Part shown: one piece after another, positions 1 through 6,080 of the stretch
How the letters are laid out: every line of letters starts with the position of its first letter
Numbering within the stretch: position 1 is the stretch's first letter
Assembly: GCA_946007485.1 (NCBI GenBank)
Contig: CAMGAM010000018.1
Coordinates: forward strand, 1-14,521
Direction: 5' to 3'
DNA: 14,521 nucleotides
Source: an uncultured Mycoplasmatota bacterium
Lineage (GTDB): Bacteria > Bacillota_I > Bacilli_A > RF39 > UBA660
The notes under the pieces: model-generated
Told to the model about the DNA's origin: nothing
Seen by the model: only the letters and a program-made list of their open reading frames with translations
Database searches by the model: none
Program-made: the position numbers and the translations under genes

Positions 1-764
1 CTAAAATATATCTAGCCATATCAATGCTTATATATTCATTATTTTTATTTGATAGATATTCAAGAAATATATTTTTTAAGAATTTACTTATAATAGAAAA
101 TAGACTTAAGTCTGTTATTTCTTATCAGATGTCTAAGAAATATGGTTATAAAGAGAGAGATTATTTAAATATAAAGAATTTTACTAGTGATCCAGAAAAG
201 AGGAGAAGAGTAAAAGATGTTATTGAAAAGATGAAAAGACAGATAAGAATTAATACAGCTAGACATAATGCTACAATGCATTATTTAAAGAATTATGGAT
301 ATATACCTTTGTGGATATTGGTAAAAGTGTTGTCTTTTGGAATGGTATGTGAGCTTTTTTCTATTTTAAAAGATGAAGATAAAATAGAAGTTTCTTCAGT
401 ATTTGGTATTTCTAAAGAATATTTGGAAGATTTCTTACCAATACTTTCTAACTATAGAAATTTATGTGCACATGAGGATATTGTTTTTGATCATAAAACG
501 GAGAGAATGATACCTGATACAGAATATCATAAGAAACTAAATATTTTTAAGATGGATGATGAGTATATTTACGGTAAGAATGATATATTTTCAGTTATTA
601 TAATTTTTAAATATATGCTTGGAGATGATGAATTTAGACTTATGCTTAAAGAGTTTAATTATGAATTTGAAGAGTTAGATGCAAGGATTGATTCAATTCC
701 AGTAGAAAAAATATTGGATACGATGGGGATACCTAAAAATTATATGGAATTATTGGATATGTAA
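1..764 (+). CDS. Abi_2 family abortive-infection-like protein, 5'-truncated by window
   Basis: The reading frame is open to the window edge (first full codon at position 3), so the N-terminus is missing. The first in-window ATG is at 24 and has no Shine-Dalgarno site. The visible part resembles the Abi_2/AbiD/AbiF family: a segment like LFLFDRYSRNIFFKNLLIIE, a tryptophan-containing segment (IPLWILVKVLSFG), then YRNLCAH, which fits the HEPN-type R-N-x-x-x-H motif (R145 and H150, counted from the ATG at 24). HEPN proteins of this sort are often RNases, and AbiD/AbiF proteins block phage growth in lactococci. RNase activity here is inference. Abi_2 proteins are usually about 300 residues, so about 50 are probably off-window. 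There is no terminator in the 44 bp before htrA, so co-transcription is possible. The family call is firm and the role less so. Confidence 0.8.
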   Translation, partial: KIYLAISMLIYSLFLFDRYSRNIFFKNLLIIENRLKSVISYQMSKKYGYKERDYLNIKNFTSDPEKRRRVKDVIEKMKRQIRINTARHNATMHYLKNYGYIPLWILVKVLSFGMVCELFSILKDEDKIEVSSVFGISKEYLEDFLPILSNYRNLCAHEDIVFDHKTERMIPDTEYHKKLNIFKMDDEYIYGKNDIFSVIIIFKYMLGDDEFRLMLKEFNYEFEELDARIDSIPVEKILDTMGIPKNYMELLDM

Positions 765-808
765 AAGTGATATATTTTTAGTAAAACAGATGAGAGGAAT
801 GATTATAA

Positions 809-2035
809 ATGGATAATGAAAATGAAATTGTTAATGAAGAGAAAAAAATAATGGATAGTGTAAGTGATGATACGGTGGTTATTAAGAAGGAGAAAATTAT
901 TGATAATGGTAGTCATAGAACAAATAGGAGGACTACTAAAAAGGGTAATGGAAATATAACTACGGTTGTTCTTGTTGTAAGTATACTTTTATCTTTTGTT
1001 TGTGGTATGTTAGGGGCTTATTTGATATGTCAGACAGTTAGTGTCGAGCAAGTAGTAAAGAATATTACGACAAGTGAATTAGTTGAGAATAGTATTTCTA
1101 GTTCAGTAGATAAAGTATATGGGTCAACAGTAGTGGTTATTGCTTCTTCAAAAGGTAAACAAATATCTACGGGAACAGGTTTTATTTATAAAAAGAATAA
1201 TGGTAAAGCATACATTATGACTAATAATCATGTAATTGATGGAGCTGATAGTGTAGAAGTAGAATTTAATGATAAGAGTGATAAAGTAGATGCGGAAATT
1301 GTTGGTGGAGATACTTATGCTGATATAGCTGTACTTACAATTAAAGATGATAATTATACAGTTGTAGAAATGGGAGAAGTAGATAGTTTAAAACTTGGTG
1401 ATACAATATTTACAGTTGGATCACCTATGGGAGTTAATTATAAAGGAACAGTTACTAAGGGTATTTTATCTGGTAAAGAAAGAATGGTAGAAGTAAATTT
1501 AAGTGGTACAACATCTGATTATTATATGAAAGTTTTACAAATAGATGCTGCAGTAAATCCTGGTAATTCAGGTGGACCTTTATGTGATGTTTCTGGAAAA
1601 GTAATAGGAATTATTTCTTTGAAAATTGTACAAGATGAAGTAGAAGGTATGGGATTTGCAATTCCAATAGAGGATGCTGTTAAATATGCTAGTTTGATTG
1701 AAGAAGGTGGAGAAATATCCAGACCTTATCTTGGTATTGGTATGCTAGATTTAACAGAAGAATATTATTTATGGCAAAATAGAATTAATATTCCTGATGG
1801 AGTGGATGAAGGAATTGCAATTATTTCGGTAGAAGATGGAACTCCTGCTAGTAAGGCTGGTCTTAAAAAGGGAGATATTATCGTAAAGATAAATGATGAT
1901 AAGACAAGAACTTTGGCTGAATTTAGATATGAACTTTATAAACATGAAGTTGGTGAAAAAATTAAGTTGACTTTCTATAGAGATGGTAAAGAACAAAGCG
2001 TAGAAGTTACTTTAGGAAAAAATCCTGGACAATAG
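809..2035 (+). CDS. htrA: HtrA/DegP-like membrane-anchored serine protease with one PDZ domain
   Basis: This is a surface quality-control protease of the trypsin-like S1C family, which degrades misfolded secreted proteins. Residues 1-50 are charged and cytoplasmic, followed by one membrane anchor at about 52-75. The protease domain covers about 95-295 and shows the full triad: His141 in TNNHVIDGA, Asp172 in YADIAVL and Ser254 in NPGNSGGPL. A PDZ domain follows at about 305-403, with PYLGIGM at its start and ASKAGLKKGDII in its core. The length of 408 residues is normal for Gram-positive HtrA. The start ATG is preceded by a GAGAGGAATG Shine-Dalgarno region. It lies downstream of the Abi_2 gene without an obvious promoter of its own, and a hairpin terminator follows at 2142-2172. 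No CssRS-like two-component genes sit beside it in this window. Confidence 0.95.
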   Translation: MDNENEIVNEEKKIMDSVSDDTVVIKKEKIIDNGSHRTNRRTTKKGNGNITTVVLVVSILLSFVCGMLGAYLICQTVSVEQVVKNITTSELVENSISSSVDKVYGSTVVVIASSKGKQISTGTGFIYKKNNGKAYIMTNNHVIDGADSVEVEFNDKSDKVDAEIVGGDTYADIAVLTIKDDNYTVVEMGEVDSLKLGDTIFTVGSPMGVNYKGTVTKGILSGKERMVEVNLSGTTSDYYMKVLQIDAAVNPGNSGGPLCDVSGKVIGIISLKIVQDEVEGMGFAIPIEDAVKYASLIEEGGEISRPYLGIGMLDLTEEYYLWQNRINIPDGVDEGIAIISVEDGTPASKAGLKKGDIIVKINDDKTRTLAEFRYELYKHEVGEKIKLTFYRDGKEQSVEVTLGKNPGQ

Positions 2036-2088
2036 AAGTTAGTTTAAAAGATAAAGTGTGTTCTTTATAAATTGATAAGGAATTTAAT

Positions 2089-2113
2089 GGCTCTTTGTCA
2101 AATAGTGGGTGCA
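2089..2113. repeat. Possible ISL3-type insertion-sequence terminal repeat remnant
   Basis: The stretch starting GGCTCTTTGTCAAATAGTG resembles, from memory, the terminal inverted repeats of ISL3-family elements in low-GC Gram-positives. No transposase and no matching opposite end is visible nearby. The 8-mer AATTTAAT directly before it (2081-2088) recurs at 2274-2281, and ISL3 elements make 8-bp target duplications. In DNA this AT-rich such a repeat has a few per cent probability by chance. Confidence 0.25.
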
Positions 2114-2141
2114 ACCAAAAAAATGATAAAAAATAAGATAG

Positions 2142-2172
2142 AAGCTGATGTTAAAATGCATTGGCTTTTTTT
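2142..2172 (+). terminator. Rho-independent terminator after htrA
   Basis: AAGCTGATG (2142-2150) pairs with CATTGGCTT (2159-2167) over 9 bp including two G-U pairs, and the hairpin runs into a T tract at 2166-2172. It lies 107 bp after the htrA stop. Confidence 0.65.
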
Positions 2173-2247
2173 ATTGCTTTTTAAATTTTATATCTAAATC
2201 TTTATTTATAATATTTTTTTGTTATAGTGATTGCTTTTCTTAATGAT

Positions 2248-2276
2248 TTAACCTTTTTTTGATATTAGCATATAAT
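2248..2276 (+). promoter_or_regulatory. Candidate promoter of the LysM amidase gene
   Basis: A perfect -10 box TATAAT lies at 2271-2276, with a poor -35 TTAACC at 2248-2253 (17-bp spacer). It is followed 5 nt later by the AGGTGA Shine-Dalgarno site at 2282-2287. The extended form CATATAAT and an AC at 2251-2252, 16 nt before CATA, also partly resemble a mother-cell sigma-K promoter (AC, then CATANNNTA). Which sigma factor is used cannot be decided from the sequence. Confidence 0.45.
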
Positions 2277-2293
2277 TTAATAGGTGATTTATT

Positions 2294-3490
2294 ATGAATA
2301 GTAATTTTTCTGGAGTGGTTATTGATCCAGGACATGGCGGCGTTGATAGTGGGGCTGTGGGTAAAGATTTATTAGAGAAAGAATACAATTTACTTATAAG
2401 TAGATATATGTATGATAGATTTAGAGAATTAGGTATACCAGTGTATTTGACTAGGGATAGTGATACGACTCTTAATCCAAGTGATAGAATTAAGAAGATT
2501 TTATCTTTTTTTGGAAATAATCCTAATGTGGTGGTTGTTTCTAATCACTTAAATGCGGGAGGTGGTACCGGTGCTGAAGTAATATATGCACTTAGAAATA
2601 ATTCTATATTAGCTAATTCGATTTTGAATAATATTGGTAGTACAGGTCAGACTACTAGAAGAATATATCAAAGAAGATTGCCTTCTGATACAACTAAAGA
2701 TTATTATTATATTCTTAGAGAGACTGGTCAGACAGAACCATTAATTATAGAGTATGGATTTATAGATAATGATAAAGATGTTGAATTTTTGAAAAATAAT
2801 TATAAAGACTTAGCTGAAGGAGTTATTAGAGCAATACTTGAGTATAAAAATATTCCTTATATAGCACCTAGTACGGTAATTACTGATACATATAAAGTTC
2901 AATCTGGGGATACGCTATATTCAATATCTAAAAAGTTAGATACTACTGTAACTGAACTAAAAAAATTAAATAATCTGTCTAGTAATATGCTTAGCGTTGG
3001 GCAAGTACTTAAAATACCAACAAAAACTGTTGATATAGGAGAAACAGATATATATCAAGTTCAAGCAGGTGATACATTGTATTCAATAGCAAGAAAATAT
3101 AATATTAGTGTAAATGAACTTAAGAATTTAAATAATTTAGTAGATAATACTTTGTCAATAGGCCAGATATTAGAAGTTCCTAGTGGATTATCATCATATA
3201 ATTCTTATATAGTTGATAAAGGTGATACTTTATATTCAATTGCTAAAAAATTCGATACGTCAGTTAATAAGTTAAAAGAATTAAATAATTTATCAAGTAA
3301 TATGCTTAGTATAGGCCAAAAATTATTAATACCAATTGGAGAGGAAACTACATATGTAGTAAAATCTGGTGATACACTTTATAGTATAGCAAGAGAGTTC
3401 AATACAACAGTAGATAAGTTGAAAGAATTGAATAATTTATCTAATAATACTTTATCAATAGGTCAGATATTGATAGTTAAAGAAGTATAA
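2294..3490 (+). CDS. N-acetylmuramoyl-L-alanine amidase (Amidase_3) with four LysM repeats
   Basis: This enzyme cuts the bond between N-acetylmuramic acid and L-alanine in peptidoglycan. The Amidase_3 domain fills residues 6-184. The zinc ligands visible are His14 (DPGHGG), Glu28 (LLEKEYNL) and His85 (VSNHLNA), and the catalytic Glu153 is in IIEYGFID. Four LysM peptidoglycan-binding repeats follow at about 199-243, 254-297, 304-347 and 353-397, each built on GDTLYSIA or GDTLYSIS and ending near GQ-x-L. The protein starts directly with the catalytic fold after MNSNFSG: there is no signal peptide or membrane segment. That suggests release by lysis, as with sporulation mother-cell lysis amidases such as CwlC, or a phage-type endolysin, but no phage genes are nearby. 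The start is supported by AGGTGA 6 nt upstream. It probably forms a single-gene unit. Confidence 0.93.
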   Translation: MNSNFSGVVIDPGHGGVDSGAVGKDLLEKEYNLLISRYMYDRFRELGIPVYLTRDSDTTLNPSDRIKKILSFFGNNPNVVVVSNHLNAGGGTGAEVIYALRNNSILANSILNNIGSTGQTTRRIYQRRLPSDTTKDYYYILRETGQTEPLIIEYGFIDNDKDVEFLKNNYKDLAEGVIRAILEYKNIPYIAPSTVITDTYKVQSGDTLYSISKKLDTTVTELKKLNNLSSNMLSVGQVLKIPTKTVDIGETDIYQVQAGDTLYSIARKYNISVNELKNLNNLVDNTLSIGQILEVPSGLSSYNSYIVDKGDTLYSIAKKFDTSVNKLKELNNLSSNMLSIGQKLLIPIGEETTYVVKSGDTLYSIAREFNTTVDKLKELNNLSNNTLSIGQILIVKEV

Positions 3491-3524
3491 AAAGTGAATT
3501 GAAAGTTTAGTCAATTCGTTTTTT
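3489..3524. terminator. Bidirectional terminator between amidase and DUF1003 genes
   Basis: The left arm 3489-3502 and right arm 3511-3524 form a 14-bp stem (two G-U pairs) around an 8-nt loop. An A run on one side and a T run on the other let it serve both convergent genes. The stop codons of both genes lie inside the hairpin. Confidence 0.8.
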
Positions 3525-4011
3525 CTTTTTCTAGGTATTCAATAATTTTCTTTTGATTTTTTTCTATAGTAGTTATTTTATCATGTAGTTCTTCTAGAAT
3601 TAATTCACTTTTTAAATCTGTTTTATAATCATTTTTACCTCGAAGACTATCTTTTTTGGCTTGTCTATTTTGGCTCATCATAATGATAGGCGCTTGCAAT
3701 GATGCAATGCAGGAAAGAACAAGGTTTAATAAAATAAATGGATATGGATCGACATTTTTAAGAATGTAGATATTTAAAATAATCCATAGTATTAGAAATA
3801 GGGTAAACGAAATTATAAAGGTCCAGCTACCAGCAATAGCAGTTATTTTGTCGGCTAACTTTTCTCCAAATGTTAGTTTACTACTATCTTCTTTATCAGT
3901 ATCAACAGCAATTGATTCATCAATTAACATTTCGAGTAATTCATCATAATTTTCTACTTCTAGTTGTTTGTTGTTTAAAAGCATTTTTACTAATTCTTTT
4001 TTACTTTTCAT
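3511..4011 (-). CDS. DUF1003 family membrane protein
   Basis: This belongs to the DUF1003 family, whose function is unknown. The hallmark segments are present: TFGEKLADKI (about 47-56), GSWTFII opening the first membrane helix, then DPYPFILLNLVLSCIASLQA covering the second helix and PIIMMSQNRQAKKD after it. This gives two membrane helices (about 61-85 and 92-114) with both termini probably cytoplasmic. The C-terminal region (about 128-166) is charged and likely forms a coiled coil (LHDKITTIEKNQKKIIEYL). At 166 residues it matches the usual length of the family. The start ATG has AAAGGA 8 nt upstream. It ends in TGA inside the shared terminator stem, good evidence that UGA is a true stop in this organism. 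Confidence 0.9.
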   Translation of the reverse strand: MKSKKELVKMLLNNKQLEVENYDELLEMLIDESIAVDTDKEDSSKLTFGEKLADKITAIAGSWTFIISFTLFLILWIILNIYILKNVDPYPFILLNLVLSCIASLQAPIIMMSQNRQAKKDSLRGKNDYKTDLKSELILEELHDKITTIEKNQKKIIEYLEKEKTN

Positions 4012-4039
4012 ATTATCTATCCTTTCATATTACTAATCA

Positions 4040-4048
4040 ATTATATCA
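4040..4048 (-). promoter_or_regulatory. Extended -10 promoter of the DUF1003 gene
   Basis: On the minus strand TGATATAAT forms an extended -10 box (TGnTATAAT) about 29 bp before the DUF1003 start. No convincing -35 is seen, as is common with extended -10 promoters. Confidence 0.5.
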
Positions 4049-4068
4049 TGAAAATAATATTTAGTATA

Positions 4069-4105
4069 AAAAAATAGTTATTAGTGTTTAAAATAACTAT
4101 TTTTT
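4069..4105 (-). terminator. Terminator after the small membrane-protein gene
   Basis: A perfect 14-bp stem, 4069-4082 pairing with 4092-4105, encloses a 9-nt loop. The stem core is AAAAAATAGTTATT. Flanking A and T runs make it usable in either direction. It lies just past the stop codon at 4134 of the minus-strand gene. Its core is nearly the same as that of the terminator at 14059-14094. Confidence 0.75.
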
Positions 4106-4133
4106 CTTAAAAAATTAAATTAATTAGACCGTA

Positions 4134-4532
4134 TTATTTCATTTTTTTATTTATTTCTTTGGTATTTTTCCAAATCATTATTATCATTAGGCTACCTTCA
4201 TATGCTATTCTTAGGATAATATTACCTAAAACAAGATATAGAAGAAATCCTACGAAACTTGTACCAATTAGATTAAATGATGTTAAAGTAATAAAGATAG
4301 CTAGAATAACATAGGTGACTTTTAAAATAGTTTCTAATAATAAAGTTTTAAAGCTTAAGAAATCTTTTAACCAACTTAAAAATTTATTATTAATTTTTTC
4401 ATTCTTATTTAGGAAAAGTACATATACTAAGATTCCTCCAATGATTGCTAATATGAATGAAATAATTGTCCAGACCATAGAACCACTAAAACCAGAAGAT
4501 ACGGTTGGTGTGTAATAACTAAAATCGTACAT
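4134..4532 (-). CDS. Small integral membrane protein of unknown function
   Basis: I do not recognise this gene with certainty. From the preferred start it encodes 132 residues. The frame is open upstream to 4595, but the ATG at 4532 has a good AAAGGAG site 7-8 nt upstream and the upstream codons overlap the promoter, so 4532 is chosen. It has a short Tyr/Ser/Thr-rich N-terminus (YDFSYYTPTVSSGFSG), a membrane helix at about 20-42, a basic loop, then two more helices at about 68-90 and 93-118, ending in a Lys-rich tail (KNTKEINKKMK). The last part, with Arg and Glu within a helix (ILRIAYEGSLMIIMIW), vaguely resembles DUF4282 proteins, but this is only an impression. It has its own promoter and terminator, so it is probably monocistronic. 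Confidence 0.75.
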   Translation of the reverse strand: MYDFSYYTPTVSSGFSGSMVWTIISFILAIIGGILVYVLFLNKNEKINNKFLSWLKDFLSFKTLLLETILKVTYVILAIFITLTSFNLIGTSFVGFLLYLVLGNIILRIAYEGSLMIIMIWKNTKEINKKMK

Positions 4533-4555
4533 GATATAAAACTCCTTTCTATATA

Positions 4556-4584
4556 AATATATCATATAAATTGTAATTTTTAAA
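4556..4584 (-). promoter_or_regulatory. Candidate promoter of the small membrane-protein gene
   Basis: On the minus strand, TTTAAA (4579-4584) and TATATT (4556-4561) are 17 bp apart, and TGA precedes the -10 box (TGnTATATT). The Shine-Dalgarno site follows within about 10 nt. The match is moderate and the background is AT-rich. Confidence 0.35.
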
Positions 4585-4656
4585 CTATTTTTCATTCTTA
4601 TTTATGAAAATTTTTAATTTTTAGTATTAATTTAAAAATTTTTATTTCTTTTATTT

Positions 4657-5219
4657 TTATTGATTTTTATTGTTTTTTAGAAATTCAGCAAGTTCATGAT
4701 ATGCGTCAGTATTTCATACTAAGCATCTTTCTTTGTCAGAATAATTTCCCATAGTTTTATCATATCCATCGGGAATAAAGATAAAATTCCAACTCCAACC
4801 ATAAGTACCGGATTTTTCTCTTGCTATTTTTCCTTTGGTTATTGATTTAAATACTATTGGATCTTTACCATATTCGCAGTATGCAAATGCTTCTATAAAA
4901 CAGGCATTACGATTATTTTCATTTTCTAAAAGTTTTAACAAACCATCTTCACCAATTTTTTCATCAACATAGTGAGTGTATGGACCAGGAAAACCACCAA
5001 GTGCTTCAACATATAATCCTGTATCATTTTTAAGTACAGTACATTTTAATTTATCACTTGCTTCTTTTGCTGAGTGCATTGCAACTTCTTCAACAGTATC
5101 TGCTTGGATTTCCGTTGTTTTCATTTTAATATTATTAACTTTAATTCCAAGTGGTTCTAAAATTTGTTTTGCACTCATAATTTTTGACCAGTTACCAGTC
5201 ACATATATTATTTTTCCAT
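4657..5219 (-). pseudogene. HAM1/RdgB-like nucleotide pyrophosphatase, apparently disrupted
   Basis: The intact family hydrolyses non-canonical purine nucleoside triphosphates (ITP, XTP). Typical segments are visible: VTGN near the start, DTGLYVEALGGFPGPYT in the middle and IFIPDGYDKT near the end. There are two lesions. First, the ATG at 5219, with an AAGGA site upstream, reads only Met-Glu-Lys before TAA, but one extra A in the A5 run would give Met-Glu-Lys-Ile-Ile-Tyr-Val-Thr-Gly-Asn, the expected N-terminus. Second, the frame ends in TGA at 4714-4716, yet codons beyond it still look coding (NTDAYHELAEFL) up to TAA at 4657. An open frame remains from a GTG at 5202 (162 residues), which has no Shine-Dalgarno site and lacks the first strand. 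The usual length is about 190. Also, the usual Asp of the family's G-(Y/W)-D-P motif appears as Asn (YGWSWNFIF). A sequencing error at the homopolymer is possible. Confidence 0.7.
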
Positions 5220-5416
5220 TTTATCATCCTTACTATCTTATAAAGAATATAATATAATAATTGTTAATTTCTTTATTTTTATTTTTTATTGTAAATGCCA
5301 AAATGATTTTTTTATTTTAAAAAAATTTCTAAGTAATTATTGTAATGAAAAATCGGTGAGTTTAACATTTTTCATTAATTTTATGAATTAAACTTTTTCT
5401 ATTTTTAAATTTTATT

Positions 5417-5442
5417 AAAAAAACGACTTAATATTTAAATCG
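5417..5442 (-). terminator. Terminator of the tRNA-Trp gene
   Basis: On the minus strand CGATTTAA pairs with TTAAGTCG over 8 bp (one G-U) around a 3-nt loop, followed by seven T residues. It lies 17 bp after the CCA end of the tRNA. Confidence 0.7.
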
Positions 5443-5458
5443 CTAATTTCTAAATAAA

Positions 5459-5532
5459 TGGCAGGGGATGAGAGAATCGAACTCCCAACAGTGGTTTTGG
5501 AGACCATTATTATACCATTTAACTAATCCCCT
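5459..5532 (-). tRNA. trnW: tRNA-Trp (anticodon CCA)
   Basis: The minus strand folds as a cloverleaf. The acceptor arm is AGGGGAT with ATCCCCT, followed by discriminator G and an encoded CCA. The D stem is GTTA with TAAT. The anticodon loop CTCCAAA has CCA at positions 34-36. The T arm is GGGAG, loop TTCGATT, CTCTC. The anticodon stem has an A-C mismatch at its outermost pair. The anticodon reads UGG only, which fits the use of UGA as stop. The gene has its own promoter (5550-5578) and terminator (5417-5442), so it appears to be a single-gene transcript. Confidence 0.95.
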
Positions 5533-5549
5533 AATTTGGTTGCATATAT

Positions 5550-5578
5550 AATTTAACATAAAATTAGTAAAATGGCAA
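5550..5578 (-). promoter_or_regulatory. Promoter of tRNA-Trp
   Basis: On the minus strand, TTGCCA (5573-5578) is followed after 17 bp by TAAATT (5550-5555). TGT before the -10 box makes it an extended -10. The mature tRNA starts 17 nt further on, giving a short leader. Confidence 0.55.
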
Positions 5579-5605
5579 TAATTTATCAAAAAAAAGATTA
5601 AAAAT

Positions 5606-5624
5606 CATATAATAATTTAGGTGA
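5606..5624 (+). promoter_or_regulatory. Candidate -10 box and Shine-Dalgarno site of cwlJ
   Basis: CATATAAT at 5606-5613 is followed 5 nt later by AGGTGA (5619-5624). CATATAAT fits a sigma-A -10 box and is close to the sigma-E -10 (CATACAnT). In Bacillus subtilis cwlJ is transcribed by sigma-E. No convincing -35 element of either type is seen at the right spacing. The same CATATAAT-N5-AGGTGAT arrangement precedes the LysM amidase gene. Confidence 0.4.
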
Positions 5625-5629
5625 TGATA

Positions 5630-6055
5630 TTGATAGTTAAATATACTGATAAAGAGATGGAACTTTTAGCTAGGCTTATGAGAGCGGAAGCTTTAGGAGA
5701 AGGCAATCTTGGAATGTTAATGGTTGGAAATGTAGGTATTAATAGAGTAATTGCTGATTGCTTGACTTTTAAAAATATAGATACTATATATAAGATGATA
5801 TATCAAAGTCCTGGGGGATTTTCTGGAACTAATAGTTCACTTTTTTATGGTAATCCAACAGAAAAAGAAAAACTCCTAGCAAAGAGAGTTTTGCGAGGAG
5901 AATATTATTATCCAGCAACTAATTCATTATGGTTTTATGCTCCATCAACTGGTACATCTTGTGCTAGTACTTGGTGGGATCAGCAATATGCTGGAAGATT
6001 TAAAAATCATTGTTTCTATAAACCAGATCCAGGAGTATGTCGTGAATTGCATTAA
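5630..6055 (+). CDS. cwlJ: CwlJ-type spore cortex-lytic enzyme (Hydrolase_2)
   Basis: CwlJ is a coat-associated hydrolase that degrades spore cortex peptidoglycan during germination and responds to released Ca-dipicolinate. The whole protein is the Hydrolase_2 (SleB/CwlJ) catalytic domain. It has MARLMRAEALGEG-like residues near the N-terminus with the probable catalytic Glu, then GMLMVGNVGINRVIADC, IYKMIYQSPGGF, SLWFYAP and RFKNHCFYKP, which match Bacillus CwlJ closely from memory. The length of about 141 residues also matches CwlJ (142) and not SleB, and there is no signal peptide or peptidoglycan-binding domain. Starts at GTG 5621, ATG 5624 and TTG 5630 are all in frame. The AGGTGA site at 5619-5624 overlaps the first two and is spaced properly only for TTG 5630, so I chose that. 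The usual partner gene gerQ is not seen in the window. Confidence 0.92.
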   Translation: MIVKYTDKEMELLARLMRAEALGEGNLGMLMVGNVGINRVIADCLTFKNIDTIYKMIYQSPGGFSGTNSSLFYGNPTEKEKLLAKRVLRGEYYYPATNSLWFYAPSTGTSCASTWWDQQYAGRFKNHCFYKPDPGVCRELH

Positions 6056-6080
6056 ATATTTAATGTTTCTTTTTTCTTTT
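6050..6080 (+). terminator. Possible terminator of cwlJ
   Basis: CATTAAATATTTAATG (6050-6065) is a perfect 16-nt palindrome followed by a T-rich tract. It would make a weak AT hairpin, so termination is only plausible. It overlaps the stop codons of both convergent genes. Confidence 0.35.

Noticed and set aside
1769..1996. Minus-strand open frame inside htrA
   Set aside because: It has no Shine-Dalgarno site, a low-complexity Ser/Ile/Asn-rich product, and is fully inside a well-supported gene.
2870..3490. Tandem DNA repeat or CRISPR-like array in the amidase gene
   Set aside because: The periodicity of about 150 bp comes from four LysM protein repeats; the DNA is diverged between units and there are no spacers.
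3870..4064. Plus-strand open frame opposite the start of the DUF1003 gene
   Set aside because: Its product is a Tyr/Leu/Gln-rich mirror of the real gene, with no ribosome site and no family features.
4533..4595. Longer start (ATG 4595) for the small membrane protein
   Set aside because: The extension overlaps the candidate promoter and has no ribosome site; ATG 4532 has a good one.
4714..4716. TGA read as tryptophan (code 4) or selenocysteine in the HAM1-like gene
   Set aside because: tRNA-Trp here has anticodon CCA, other genes stop properly at TGA, and no SECIS-like element or selenoprotein family is involved; a second lesion in the same gene favours decay or error.
4976..5257. Plus-strand open frame opposite the HAM1-like gene
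   Set aside because: No Shine-Dalgarno site or recognisable domain; the minus strand carries the family motifs.
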